Origin: an uncultured beta proteobacterium | Lineage (GTDB): Bacteria; Pseudomonadota; Gammaproteobacteria; Burkholderiales; Burkholderiaceae_C | Length of the DNA stretch: 61,018 bases | Reading direction: 5' to 3' | NCBI GenBank assembly: GCA_903886275.1 | Contig: CAISLN010000037.1 | Coordinates: 1-61,018 of the forward strand | Shown: positions 35,148 through 43,891 of the stretch, piece after piece | Layout: every line of letters begins with the position of its first letter | How positions within the stretch are numbered: the stretch's first letter is position 1 | Program-made: the position numbers and the translations under genes | Notes under the pieces: generated by a model | Seen by the model: the letters and a program-made list of their open reading frames with translations, nothing else | Database searches by the model: none | Told to the model about the DNA's origin: nothing

Positions 35148-35603
35148 CTACTGGCCCTGAATCGCACTCAAGATGGTCTTGGAAGTGCCGTTGATAAAAC
35201 GCAGAGTAGCCTCGTAGTGCACCGCGTTGTCTGCAAAGCTGGCGCGCTCATGGTCCAGGTCCACGCTGTTGCCGTCCATGGCGGGCTGGGTCTGCACGGT
35301 GTAAGCCAAGGGTGCTGAGCCGTCATTGCTCAGGCTGCCCAGCGCGCTTTGCAGCGGGATGTGGCGTGCATGGTTGGTGCCGTCGCTGCTGCTGGCACTG
35401 CTGCTCTGGCTGAGCGAAAGCGCGCCGGAGGCCGAGCTGCTGCCAAGGGCCGAGCTCATGGCTTCTTTGAAGTTGATGTCGCGCCCGGCGTAGCCTGGTG
35501 TGTCGGCATTGGCGATATTGCTGGCTATGACACGCTGACGGTCAGCCCGTATCACCAGAGCCTTGGCTTGAAAGTCCAGTCCGTTGGTTAAATTGGCAAA
35601 CAT
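35148..35603 (-). CDS. flgB: Flagellar proximal rod protein FlgB
   Basis: 151 residues from ATG 35603 (MFANLTNGLDFQAKALVIRA). The rod motif ASNIANADTPGYAGRDINFK is near residue 30, and a Ser-rich stretch around residues 55-70 (SSALGSSSASGALSLSQSSS) lies in the variable middle. First gene of the flgBCDEFGHIJKL run; its promoter must lie in 35604-35790, shared with the divergent flgA. The frame to 35666 is not conserved. Confidence 0.95.
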   Translation of the reverse strand: MFANLTNGLDFQAKALVIRADRQRVIASNIANADTPGYAGRDINFKEAMSSALGSSSASGALSLSQSSSASSSDGTNHARHIPLQSALGSLSNDGSAPLAYTVQTQPAMDGNSVDLDHERASFADNAVHYEATLRFINGTSKTILSAIQGQ

Positions 35604-35791
35604 GGCGGTCCTTGTTGGGGAATGGGCAGGCCCCAGGGATGGGTTGTGGCTTGCGATGTGAGGCAATTATGGGAAAAGCTTTCATTCCCGAGCGCTGGAA
35701 TAGCGGGGCTTTTGGTGTGTATTTGGGGTCTTAGCCGGGCCAGGGCTTGCCTATAGTTGCCCGCATGTACCCTGTGTGCCGGAGCCCTGCC
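35604..35791. promoter_or_regulatory. Divergent control region of flgB and flgA
   Basis: 188 non-coding bases between oppositely transcribed flgB and flgA. A TATAGT -10-like box at 35752-35757 points toward flgA, and CATAAT on the minus strand (around 35664-35669) toward flgB. No sigma-28 or sigma-54 consensus is visible, in keeping with class II flagellar promoters driven by FlhDC with sigma-70. Confidence 0.4.
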
Positions 35792-36541
35792 ATGTACTCT
35801 TCTATTCTCCTTAAGCCCAGTCAACGCAGCCCTTGCCTGCGACTGGCCAGTCTGTGCGCCGCCGCCAGCCTGTTGTGCGTCACCCCGGTCCAGGCGCAAA
35901 ACCAGGAACCGGACTTCAGCGCCATGGCACTCAAGTGGGCGCGCGGCATGGCCAAGACAGCGCAGCCGCAGACAGCAACGCCGCTGCGACTGGAACTTAC
36001 GGTGGGTGCGCTGGACAGCCGCCTCAAGCTGGCGCCCTGTGGCAATGTGGAAGCCTATATGCCGCCTGGGGCACGTCTGTGGGGCCATAGCCGGGTCGGC
36101 CTGCGCTGCGTGGACGGCATGTCGAAATGGAATGTCTCCATACCGCTGACCCTCAAGGCCTTTGGCCCAGCTTGGGTGGTGCGCGGCCAGGTGATGGCCG
36201 GCAGTGCGCTGGCGCAGAGCGACGTGGTGTCGGTGGAGGTCGATTGGGCCGAAGACACCAGTCCGGTGCTGCTGGACCCCGCTCTGTGGCTGGGCCAGAC
36301 GGCGGCGCGCAATTTAAGCACTGGCCAGGTTCTTCGACAGGGTCTGGTGCGCCCGACCCAGGTGTTCCAAGCCGGAACCCAGGTGCGGGTAGTGGCCCAG
36401 GGCCCTGGATTTGAGGTGTCCAGTGATGGGCAGGCACTTTCCGTTGGTGTGGTCGGTCAGATGACGCGGGTGCGCATGGACAATGGACGCATCACCAGCG
36501 GCACGGTGCTCGATGCCCGCACCGTGAAAATCGACCTTTAA
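35792..36541 (+). CDS. flgA: Flagellar P-ring assembly chaperone FlgA
   Basis: 249 residues from ATG 35792, with a signal peptide (LRLASLCAAASLLCVTPVQA) and a C-terminal SAF-like domain (NLSTGQVLRQGLVRPTQVFQAG, RMDNGRITSGTVLDARTVKI). A periplasmic chaperone for FlgI polymerisation. CGGAG lies about 8 bases before ATG 35792; ATG 35765 gives 9 more residues and would sit right at the -10-predicted transcript start. The gene leads a plus-strand run with flgM and flgN. Confidence 0.92.
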   Translation: MYSSILLKPSQRSPCLRLASLCAAASLLCVTPVQAQNQEPDFSAMALKWARGMAKTAQPQTATPLRLELTVGALDSRLKLAPCGNVEAYMPPGARLWGHSRVGLRCVDGMSKWNVSIPLTLKAFGPAWVVRGQVMAGSALAQSDVVSVEVDWAEDTSPVLLDPALWLGQTAARNLSTGQVLRQGLVRPTQVFQAGTQVRVVAQGPGFEVSSDGQALSVGVVGQMTRVRMDNGRITSGTVLDARTVKIDL

Positions 36542-36566
36542 TCAGGCACGGTGATGCAAATACTTT

Positions 36567-36593
36567 TAAAGTCCAGCACATTCGGGCCGATAA
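36567..36593 (+). promoter_or_regulatory. Sigma-28 (FliA) promoter of flgM
   Basis: TAAA (36567-36570), a 15-base spacer and GCCGATAA (36586-36593): an exact match to the sigma-28 consensus. It starts 25 bases after the flgA stop and about 40 bases before the flgM start, so flgMN can be transcribed late by FliA in addition to read-through from flgA. Confidence 0.9.
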
Positions 36594-36635
36594 CCAACAT
36601 ACGAGGCGACTCGTATCGTAGTTTTGGAGCATGCA

Positions 36636-36950
36636 ATGAAAGTTACTGGCTATACCCCTTCCGACCTGCCGGCGTCAAAGACGTCGTCTGCTCACACGCC
36701 GAAACCGGAAAGTGCTCCGGCCCGGGTAGCCACGCCTGCAGCATCCGATCCCGGTGTGGCGGTGGTTATCACCAGCAGCGCACGGACCATGGGCAAGGAA
36801 GCGGTGGGTCAGGCACCGGTCATAGACACCCAGAAGGTGGCAGCCATGAAGGCGGCGATTCAGGACGGAAGCTTCAAGGTCAACCCACAAGCGATTGCCG
36901 ACAAACTGCTGGCCAACGCGCAAGAACTCTACAGCACCGCCGGCAAGTAA
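36636..36950 (+). CDS. flgM: Anti-sigma-28 factor FlgM
   Basis: 104 residues from ATG 36636 (MKVTGYTPSDLPASKTSS), with GGAG 5 bases upstream. The first half is unstructured-looking and Ser/Pro/Ala-rich. The C-terminal half (VIDTQKVAAMKAAIQDGSFKVNPQAIADKLL) is the sigma-28-binding region typical of FlgM. It holds FliA inactive until the hook is complete, then is exported. Its own FliA promoter forms the usual feedback loop. Confidence 0.93.
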   Translation: MKVTGYTPSDLPASKTSSAHTPKPESAPARVATPAASDPGVAVVITSSARTMGKEAVGQAPVIDTQKVAAMKAAIQDGSFKVNPQAIADKLLANAQELYSTAGK

Positions 36951-37004
36951 GCGCCGGCGACCGCTGCCGGGCCTGCGTTCCCATCCTGGCGCAAGGACTC
37001 TGAT

Positions 37005-37391
37005 ATGCAAAACCCACTCATCACCCAACTCGACCTGGTGGAGCAGCAGTTCCGCCAGGTCGCTGCATTTCTGGCCCAGGCAGACGCACCCAATGTGCAG
37101 GCTGCCAGTAGCGCCTTGCAGAACCTGACGCTTGAGTTTTCGCGTCTGTTGCAGGCCGCGAATGTGAGTCGTGTGAGCCTGGCTGCCAAAAAAGCCCTGC
37201 GCCGTCGCCTAGTGCAACAGGCCTTCGGCCTGCAGATGCTGCGCGACAACCTGTCACGCCAAGCGGCGCTGAACCAGATGGCACTGAATGTGCTGGTGCC
37301 TACGCCGGCGCGCTCCACCTACTCGGGGGGCTCCTCGGTCTACGGCTCGGTAGCGAGGCAGGGCGGCGTGCAAAAATTCCTGTCGGCCTGA
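37005..37391 (+). CDS. flgN: Flagellar export chaperone FlgN
   Basis: 128 residues, mostly helical (LITQLDLVEQQFRQVAAFLA; KKALRRRLVQQAFGLQMLRD), as expected for a FlgN-type chaperone of FlgK and FlgL. The identification rests on helical content, length and position after flgM rather than on strong motifs. The C-terminal ~30 residues are Ser/Gly-rich. It ends at a bidirectional terminator shared with fliA. Confidence 0.8.
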   Translation: MQNPLITQLDLVEQQFRQVAAFLAQADAPNVQAASSALQNLTLEFSRLLQAANVSRVSLAAKKALRRRLVQQAFGLQMLRDNLSRQAALNQMALNVLVPTPARSTYSGGSSVYGSVARQGGVQKFLSA

Positions 37392-37403
37392 ACCAAGCAA
37401 CCC

Positions 37404-37436
37404 AGCAAAAAAGCCGCTTCAAGCGGTTTTTTTGCT
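37404..37436. terminator. Bidirectional terminator between flgN and fliA
   Basis: CCGC-TTCAA-GCGG stem flanked by AGCAAAAAAG on one side and TTTTTTTGCT on the other, so the A- and T-runs extend the stem and supply a U-tract in both directions. It sits between the convergent stops of flgN and fliA. Confidence 0.88.
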
Positions 37437-37448
37437 GACTGAAAGATT

Positions 37449-38162
37449 TCAGTGCGCCCGCATCTTGGCGCGTAGGCGGGCGATGGATTGGCTGTGCAGC
37501 TGGCAGATACGGGACTCGGTCACGTCCAGTACAGCGGCAATTTCCTTCAGGTTCATGTCATGCTCGTAGTACATGCTCATGATGTATTGCTCGCGCTCAG
37601 GCAGCAGCTTGATGGCGGCCACCAGTGCCTCGCGCAGTTTGTGGTCACGCAGCATGTTCAGTGGGTCGGCGGCGCTGTCGGCCACATGCCGGTCCAAGTA
37701 GGCGTCGTCGTCGTTGCGCCCAGACATGTCTTCCAGATAGACCAGCTGGGTACCGCGCACTTTCCCCAGCAGGGTCTGGTAATCGAGCAGGCTCATACCC
37801 AACTCAATGGCGATTTCGGATTCCTTAGGCGTGCGCCCCAGACGGTGCTCGACCCGGCGCATGGCGGTTTCAATTTCCTTCTGGCTTTTGCGTGAACCGC
37901 GCGACATCCAGTCGTTCTCGCGCAACTCGTCGAGCATGGCGCCTCGTATACGCTGGGTGGCAAAGGTCTCGAACTGCACGCCCTGGGATGACTCAAAGCG
38001 AGTGAGCGCATCGGCCAGTCCGATCAGACCGACCTGTATCAGGTCATCGACCTCCACGCTTGCCGGCAATTTGGCCATCATATGGTGCGCCAAGCGGCGC
38101 ACCAAGGGCTGGTATTGCCTGATCAGCGCGTTGCGGTCTAGTTGACCTTTGGCCGTGTACAT
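37449..38162 (-). CDS. fliA: Flagellar sigma factor FliA (sigma-28)
   Basis: 237 residues. Region 2 shows ALIRQYQPLVRRLAHHMMAKLP and FESSQGVQFETFATQRIRGAMLDELRENDWMSR. Region 3 has RRVEHRLGRTPKESEIA. Region 4 has LPEREQYIMSMYYEHDMNLKEIAAVLDVTESRICQ. It directs RNA polymerase to late flagellar genes, and several target promoters are present in this window. ATG 38162 shares its A with the stop of the flhG-like gene (TGATG), so translation is coupled; a TTG one codon earlier is less likely. Confidence 0.96.
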   Translation of the reverse strand: MYTAKGQLDRNALIRQYQPLVRRLAHHMMAKLPASVEVDDLIQVGLIGLADALTRFESSQGVQFETFATQRIRGAMLDELRENDWMSRGSRKSQKEIETAMRRVEHRLGRTPKESEIAIELGMSLLDYQTLLGKVRGTQLVYLEDMSGRNDDDAYLDRHVADSAADPLNMLRDHKLREALVAAIKLLPEREQYIMSMYYEHDMNLKEIAAVLDVTESRICQLHSQSIARLRAKMRAH

Positions 38163-38953
38163 CAATGGCTCCTGCTCAATTCCCTGTAATTCGAAAGTTC
38201 AAAACCGGTGCCAGTCTGCAGTTGGCCGCCTTGCAGCGACAGCGCATGTTCCAGCAGGCGGGTGGCAAGACGGCGCATATCGGCGTCTATCTGTGACTCG
38301 TCCTGAGCCGGATCAATCCGGATCGGATGGACCTCATAGGCCAAGAAGTTCCTGGCGCATTCGCGCAGGGCATGGGCTACTCCGGCGGCACCCGTGCCCT
38401 GTGCGGTGTCCTGCATCATATTCAAAATTGTGGGCTCCAGCCTGGCTTTGCGCAACAAACGCTTCAAAGCCAGGTAACTGGTCAATAGAGAGCTCTTTTC
38501 GCACGAAACGCTCAGCAGGGGGTGTAGATCGGAGTTGCTCAGCAGCTTGATCATGGTGTCCACCCCGGCATACAGAACGACCACGCCGTTGGCTTGGAAA
38601 ACCTGGCCCAGGCGCTGCAGGCTGTGCGCTTGTTTAGCGCCCAGGGCGCATAGGGATTGCAGCCCAAGGGCGGCCGGCAGTACGTCCCAGGGCGGCGCGT
38701 CGGCTTCCACCGCGCCGTGGCCAAACTGGTAGTCCAGCAGTTGCAGCAGGCCGGGGTTGTCAGCGGTCTCGGTCACGGTGGCGTCCAGCACGGTAACGCT
38801 GTAGCCGAGTTCGGACAGGGCGCTGCTCAGGCGCCAGAGCAGGGGCTGCTCGGTACGCTCGTCACCATGGGCCACCACGGCCAGCAGCTGCGCCGACTGG
38901 GGTGCTGCTAGGCCCAGCAGTCCCGCCGCCTGATTGAGGGGCAAATCACGCAT
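38162..38953 (-). CDS. flhG: FlhG/FleN-like protein lacking the P-loop
   Basis: 263 residues in the standard flhG position between flhF and fliA. FlhG is a MinD-type ATPase that sets flagellar number with FlhF. Here the expected KGGVGKT Walker A is absent: the N-terminal segment reads LLAVVAHGDERTEQPLLWRL, followed by the MinD-like ALSELGYSVTVLDAT. The C-terminal half keeps the KSSLLTSYLALKRLL and LEPTILNMMQD pattern. It therefore looks like a degenerate family member without ATP binding. Position supports the assignment; sequence support is moderate. It overlaps the fliA start and ends 7 bases from flhF. Confidence 0.7.
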   Translation of the reverse strand: MRDLPLNQAAGLLGLAAPQSAQLLAVVAHGDERTEQPLLWRLSSALSELGYSVTVLDATVTETADNPGLLQLLDYQFGHGAVEADAPPWDVLPAALGLQSLCALGAKQAHSLQRLGQVFQANGVVVLYAGVDTMIKLLSNSDLHPLLSVSCEKSSLLTSYLALKRLLRKARLEPTILNMMQDTAQGTGAAGVAHALRECARNFLAYEVHPIRIDPAQDESQIDADMRRLATRLLEHALSLQGGQLQTGTGFELSNYRELSRSH

Positions 38954-40406
38954 GGAGTAAACCTTGTGTGGGGGAACTGCTGTGGCTGAAGATGAAGCCT
39001 AGGTCCGACATTTTGGGGTCGTACACCGAGCTGCCGGCTGAGCGCATCGAGGCGCGCACCAGTTTGCTGGCGCTGGCGCCTTCCCAGTCTTCGGGTACGC
39101 GCTGTCCCGTGGTGACGCCGCGCAGCACCAACTGATGGCGTATCGCCACATCGATGGCAGGGCCCAGCTTCACGGCTTCGTCGATCTTGGAAAAAATTAC
39201 CTGCTGTGCGTTGGGCTGCTTGAAGTGGGCCACCGTGTCTTCCAGGGTGTCGCCATGTCCGCCGGCATTGAGCACCAGCAGGCGCTTGACCTTGGGGATG
39301 TCCAGCAGGTCCATCATGTCGCGCTTGCGCGGGTCGCGCGGGGCCAGACCTGTGGTGTCAATTAACACCATTTTTTTGTTCGATAGCAGACCCAACAGGT
39401 CCTGCAGGGCGGCGCGGTCGTGCGCCAGATGGGCGACGATGCCCAGCATCTTGCCGTAGGCACGCAGTTGCTCTTGGGCGCCCACGCGGTAGGAGTCGAG
39501 CGTGATCAGGCCGACGCTGCTTGGGCCGTGGGTGCGTGCGCACAGGCCGGCCAGCTTGGCTGCGGTAGTGGTCTTGCCGACGCCGGTGGCGCCGACCAGA
39601 GCGAAGATGCCGCCTTCTTGCTGCAGCGCCGAGCCGTTTGCGTCGGTGTGCAGGTTGCGCTCCAGTACATCCATCACCCAGGCGATGGACTGGGCGGCAT
39701 CGGCCGTTTCGGGCATGCGTTCGAGAATCGTGCGCGACAGGGTGGGCGAGTAGCCGGCCCTTATCAGCTTGAGCATCAGGTTGGCCTGAATCGGGTTTTG
39801 GCGCGCCTGGCCCAGCCAGTTGAGGGTGTTGAAGCGGTCTTCAATCAGGTCCTTCATGGCATTGAGCTCGCGGCTGATGCTGGGCGACAGGCCCTGGTTG
39901 GCCTCGGGCTCGATCCGTGCCTGGGGTGCGACCTTGAGGACTATGGGTTCGGCTGGCTGGAAGCTGTGGTTGGAGGGGCTTATGGTGGGGCGTGGCTCCT
40001 GTGGGCGGACCTCGGGTGCCTCGTCGCGCGGAATGCGCACCAGCTTGGCTGGATCCGGGCTTTCTTCCTGGCGCCGGCGCGCCATGCGCTCGCGCACATA
40101 GTCCTGGAAGGACAGGGTGCTCATGGCCAGTTGCTCGGCATCTTCTTCCACTGCGCTGGCGACTTCCTTGAAGCTGGGCTCGGCTGCGCGCGGCTGGGCG
40201 GCGGGGCGACCCTGTGGGTTGGACTGACCTCCAAAGCTGCTGCTTTCTTGGTCGAGTGCGGCCAGGCTGTCTTCCCCGGTAGCCACCACTTCGACGCCGT
40301 TTTCAATCGGACGGTTCGACAAAATCAGAGTGCCATCGCCAAAGGCCATGCGGGCCTTGGCCAGAGCTTCACGCGAGGTCGCGGCGGTAAAGCGTTGAAT
40401 GTTCAT
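38946..40406 (-). CDS. flhF: Flagellar SRP-like GTPase FlhF
   Basis: 486 residues. The N-terminal B domain begins MNIQRFTAATSREALAKARM with a long low-complexity linker to about residue 200. The NG domain follows with the P-loop GATGVGKTTTAAKLAG (about residues 271-286), VGLITLDSYRVGAQEQL, LIDTTGLAPRD and FSKIDEAVKLG. It directs flagella to the correct cell site, usually a pole, with FlhG. ATG 40406 overlaps the flhA stop (ATGA); the gene's 3' end overlaps the flhG-like start region by 8 bases. Confidence 0.94.
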   Translation of the reverse strand: MNIQRFTAATSREALAKARMAFGDGTLILSNRPIENGVEVVATGEDSLAALDQESSSFGGQSNPQGRPAAQPRAAEPSFKEVASAVEEDAEQLAMSTLSFQDYVRERMARRRQEESPDPAKLVRIPRDEAPEVRPQEPRPTISPSNHSFQPAEPIVLKVAPQARIEPEANQGLSPSISRELNAMKDLIEDRFNTLNWLGQARQNPIQANLMLKLIRAGYSPTLSRTILERMPETADAAQSIAWVMDVLERNLHTDANGSALQQEGGIFALVGATGVGKTTTAAKLAGLCARTHGPSSVGLITLDSYRVGAQEQLRAYGKMLGIVAHLAHDRAALQDLLGLLSNKKMVLIDTTGLAPRDPRKRDMMDLLDIPKVKRLLVLNAGGHGDTLEDTVAHFKQPNAQQVIFSKIDEAVKLGPAIDVAIRHQLVLRGVTTGQRVPEDWEGASASKLVRASMRSAGSSVYDPKMSDLGFIFSHSSSPTQGLLHA

Positions 40407-42481
40407 GTGGCACCTCTGAGAATCGGACCAATGCGTATGGTGTGGGTTTCAGGGATTTCGCTGTGGGCCAGCACCTGCAGACGGGGTGCGACGCGGCGCA
40501 GCAGGCGCGCAATCGAGCCGCGGATTTGGTCGGGCACCAACAGGCAGGCGGGCAGCCCGATTTCTTCCTGGCGCATGGCGGTTTCGGCTGCGTTTTTGGA
40601 CAGCATGTCGGCCACGCCGGGGTCCAGTGCCGGGCCGGCCGTGTTGCCCAGGGCCTGCACCAGCAGGCGCTCCAGACTGGGGTCTATGGCAATGACGTTG
40701 AGTTCGCGCGCCGATCCATAAATTTGCTGCACGATGGCCGGTGCCAGTGCGATGCGCACGCGCTTGGCCAGTTCAACCGGATCGCTATTGGTGGGGGCGT
40801 GTTCTGCAATTGACTCGATGATGGTGCGGATGTCGCGGATGTGCACGGCCTCGTCCAGCAGCAATTGCAGGACTTTCTGAAAGACCGCGATCGATACCAG
40901 CTTGGGCACGACCTCTTCGATCAGTTTGGGGGCCAGTTTGGCGACATGTTCCACGAGTTGTTGGGTCTCTGTACGGCTGAGTAATTTGGAGGCTTGAACC
41001 TGCATCAAGTGTGACAAATGGGTGGCCATGACAGTCTCCGAATCAACCACGGTAAAGCCGGCCATTTGCGCGGCTTCCTTTTGCGGGTTGTCGATCCAGT
41101 GTGCCGGCAAGCCGAAGGCCGGGTCGGTGGTGGCGGTGCCAATCAGCGGGGTGGTGATGCCGCCCGGGTTGATGGCCAGGAACATATTTGGGAAGGCTTC
41201 GCCCTCGCCGACGATGACGCCGCGCAGGGTGATGCGGTAGGCGCTGGGCTTGAGTTCCAAGTTGTCGCGCACATGCACGGGGGGCGGCAGAAAGCCCACT
41301 TCCTGCGCAAACTTGCGGCGCACGCCCTTGATGCGGTTGAGCAAATCGCCCTGGCGGGTCTTGTCAACCAGCGCAATCAGGCGGTAGCCCAGCTCCAGGC
41401 CGAGCTGATCGACCGGTTGCAAATCGTCCCAGGAGGCTTCGCCGTCATTGCCGGCCACCGGTGCCACGACCTCGGCCTCGGTCACCACCGGGCGGTTGGC
41501 GATGGACCAGGCACCGTAAAACAGCAAAGCGGCAATGGCCAGGAACACAAAGTGTGGCATGCCGGGGATGATGCCCAGCACGAACATGATGCTAGCGGTG
41601 ATGGCCAGCACGCGGGGTGAGGCAAACATCTGGCCGACGATCTGCTTGCCGATGTCGCTGTCCTTGCCCACGCGCGACACCACCATGGCGGCGGCCACCG
41701 AGATCAAGAGGCCGGGAATCTGTGCCACCAAGGCATCACCTACAGCCAGCAGGATGTAGGTGTTGGCAGCTTCCGATGCGCTCAGGCCATGCTGAAGCAC
41801 GCCCACGGTCAGACCACCAAAAATGTTGATCAGCAAGATCAGAATGCCGGCCACGGCATCGCCGCGCACGAACTTGGAGGCGCCGTCCATGGAGCCGAAG
41901 AACTCGGCTTCTTCGCCGACCTCGGCGCGCCGGCGCTTGGCTTCCTTCTCGTCGATCAGGCCCGCGTTCAGGTCGGCGTCTACGGCCATCTGTTTGCCGG
42001 GCATGGCGTCCAGGGTGAAGCGGGCCGACACTTCGGCAATACGTTCGGAGCCCTTGGTCACCACGACAAAATTGATCACCACCAGGATGGCGAAAACGAT
42101 CAGACCGACGGCAAAGTTGCCGCCAATCAGGAAGTGGCCAAAGGCCTCGATCACTGCGCCGGCGGCACCGGCACCGGTATGGCCTTCGAGCAGCACGACC
42201 CGGGTCGAGGCCACATTGAGCGACAGGCGCATCAGGGTGGTCAGCAGCAGCACGCTGGGGAAGGCGGCAAAGTCCAGCGGACGCACCATGTAGGCCGCCA
42301 CCATCATCACCATCAGGGCGACAGCGATGTTGATGGTGAAGAACGCGTCCAGCAGAAAGGGTGGCAGCGGCAGCACCATCATGGCCAGAATGGCCACCAC
42401 CAGCAGAGGGGCGGCAGCACCCTGGACCACGCCTGCGTTCTTGCGATACCAGGTCTGCAGACTACTCAGTTGGGCGTTCAT
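40403..42481 (-). CDS. flhA: Flagellar type III export gate protein FlhA
   Basis: 692 residues. The N-terminal ~330 residues hold eight membrane helices (PLLVVAILAMMVLPLPPFLLD; the FHIPEP-region AMPGKQMAVDADLNAG). The cytoplasmic C-terminal domain binds export chaperones (GEAFPNMFLAINPGG; LIEEVVPKLVSIAVFQKVLQ). Central subunit of the export gate. The start overlaps the flhB stop (ATGA) and its stop overlaps the flhF start, a tightly coupled flhB-flhA-flhF unit. Confidence 0.97.
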   Translation of the reverse strand: MNAQLSSLQTWYRKNAGVVQGAAAPLLVVAILAMMVLPLPPFLLDAFFTINIAVALMVMMVAAYMVRPLDFAAFPSVLLLTTLMRLSLNVASTRVVLLEGHTGAGAAGAVIEAFGHFLIGGNFAVGLIVFAILVVINFVVVTKGSERIAEVSARFTLDAMPGKQMAVDADLNAGLIDEKEAKRRRAEVGEEAEFFGSMDGASKFVRGDAVAGILILLINIFGGLTVGVLQHGLSASEAANTYILLAVGDALVAQIPGLLISVAAAMVVSRVGKDSDIGKQIVGQMFASPRVLAITASIMFVLGIIPGMPHFVFLAIAALLFYGAWSIANRPVVTEAEVVAPVAGNDGEASWDDLQPVDQLGLELGYRLIALVDKTRQGDLLNRIKGVRRKFAQEVGFLPPPVHVRDNLELKPSAYRITLRGVIVGEGEAFPNMFLAINPGGITTPLIGTATTDPAFGLPAHWIDNPQKEAAQMAGFTVVDSETVMATHLSHLMQVQASKLLSRTETQQLVEHVAKLAPKLIEEVVPKLVSIAVFQKVLQLLLDEAVHIRDIRTIIESIAEHAPTNSDPVELAKRVRIALAPAIVQQIYGSARELNVIAIDPSLERLLVQALGNTAGPALDPGVADMLSKNAAETAMRQEEIGLPACLLVPDQIRGSIARLLRRVAPRLQVLAHSEIPETHTIRIGPILRGAT

Positions 42482-43632
42482 GTGCTTGCCGCTTTCAGGG
42501 TTTTGGACTGCGGATCAAGTTCCGGCGGTACAAAGGGTTGGGGCACCTCATCGGGCATGGGGCCTGTGCCCTGCAGGGCGGCGCGCAGCCGGTAGACATA
42601 GGCCAGCACCTGGGCCACGGCGGTGTACAGGGCAGAGGGAATGTCCCGGTCCAGCTCGGCATTGGCATACAGTGCGCGTGCCAGCATGGGGGACTGCAGT
42701 ACGGGAATAGAGTGGCTCTTGGCGATGTCGCGAATTTTCAGGGCCAGCAGGTCTGCACCCTTGGAGATGACCTGGGGCGCGGCCATGGTTTTTTCATCGT
42801 ATTTGATGGCCACGGCAAAGTGGGTCGGGTTCATCACCACGAAGTCGGCCTTGGGCACGGCGGTGATGCTGCTCTTTTGTGCCATTTCGCGTTGCCGTTG
42901 GCGCTGCCTTTGCTTGAGCTCGGGGCTGCCGTTGCTTTCCTTGCTTTCCTGTTTGACTTCCTGGTGCGACATTTTCATTTCGCCCAGGTGCAGGAATTTT
43001 TGCAAGGGAACGTCTACCATGGCCGCGATCAGCAGCACCAGCAGCATCAGGCCGACGCCGCCGGTGATCCATTGCGCCAGATGCGCCACAGCCGAGGCCG
43101 AGGGCTGCAGCATCAGTGAGGCAATCGGCACCAGCCCGTTGCGCAGGAATACCGTAGCAACGGTGAACAGGATGCTGGTGATCAATAGCATTTTGGCGGT
43201 GGTGATGAGTTTCTTCTTGCTCACCAAGTTGGCCATGCCGGAGAGTGGGTTGAGGCGGCTGAAATCGGGCATCACGGGTGTCAGGCTGCTGACCCAGCCA
43301 CCGGAGGCAATGGCCGCAATCACGGCTGCGGTGGCGATGATGGCGGCAAACACGACGCTGCCGCCAAGACCCAGATAGACCGCGTCATTGAGGCGGGGGA
43401 ACACGCTGCGCACGGAGCCCAGTACGGCGGCATCAAAATGCAGCTGGCGCGCCATGTCGATACGCAATTGGTTGAACAGATGGGGCGCGAGCACCAAAAT
43501 GGCCAGCGCACCGGAACCCAGCACGGCGAGGTGGGCCAGGTCTTCGGAGCGGCTAACCTGACCGTCGTCGCGCGCCTTTTGCAGCTTGCGCTGCGAGGCG
43601 GGTAAATTGCGGTCTTGGCTTCCGGATTCCAT
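42478..43632 (-). CDS. flhB: Flagellar type III export switch protein FlhB
   Basis: 384 residues. Four membrane helices in the N-terminal ~210 residues, then a charged linker (SHQEVKQESKESNGSPELKQ) and the self-cleaving NPTH motif (about residue 268, VMNPTHFAVAIKY). The C-terminus is ~30 residues longer than the cleaved domain core. Cleavage switches export from hook to filament substrates. ATG 43632; upstream is a 259-base structured gap before cheZ. Confidence 0.96.
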   Translation of the reverse strand: MESGSQDRNLPASQRKLQKARDDGQVSRSEDLAHLAVLGSGALAILVLAPHLFNQLRIDMARQLHFDAAVLGSVRSVFPRLNDAVYLGLGGSVVFAAIIATAAVIAAIASGGWVSSLTPVMPDFSRLNPLSGMANLVSKKKLITTAKMLLITSILFTVATVFLRNGLVPIASLMLQPSASAVAHLAQWITGGVGLMLLVLLIAAMVDVPLQKFLHLGEMKMSHQEVKQESKESNGSPELKQRQRQRQREMAQKSSITAVPKADFVVMNPTHFAVAIKYDEKTMAAPQVISKGADLLALKIRDIAKSHSIPVLQSPMLARALYANAELDRDIPSALYTAVAQVLAYVYRLRAALQGTGPMPDEVPQPFVPPELDPQSKTLKAAST

Positions 43633-43891
43633 GGTGCGAGCTTTGAGTGATTCAGACCATTGTCGTGAGCTACCTCAGGAACTAAAGGCCGAATAGCGGG
43701 GGGAAAGCAGGGCTGATTAGCTATACGCGGTAAGCGCAACAACCCGGCGCGGGGCCGCTTCAAGGCGGATTCGTCCCTTCGGGGCTAAGGCCTGCTGCTC
43801 ACGGTCCGCCTGCGCAGACCGGGACAAGACTAAGAGCAGCATGCCTTTGGTATCGGCACGACCAGCGGACTACGCAAAGCGTGGGGCCCTA
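43633..43891. other. 259-bp non-coding gap between cheZ and flhB, rich in short inverted repeats
   Basis: No credible frame. Short dyads include CCGCTTCAAGGCGG, CCCTTCGGGG and GGTC...GACC around 43757-43830. The flhB promoter and the end of the cheYZ transcript must lie here, but no T-run terminator or sigma-28 consensus is seen. It may be a dispersed repeat or structured RNA. Confidence 0.4.
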
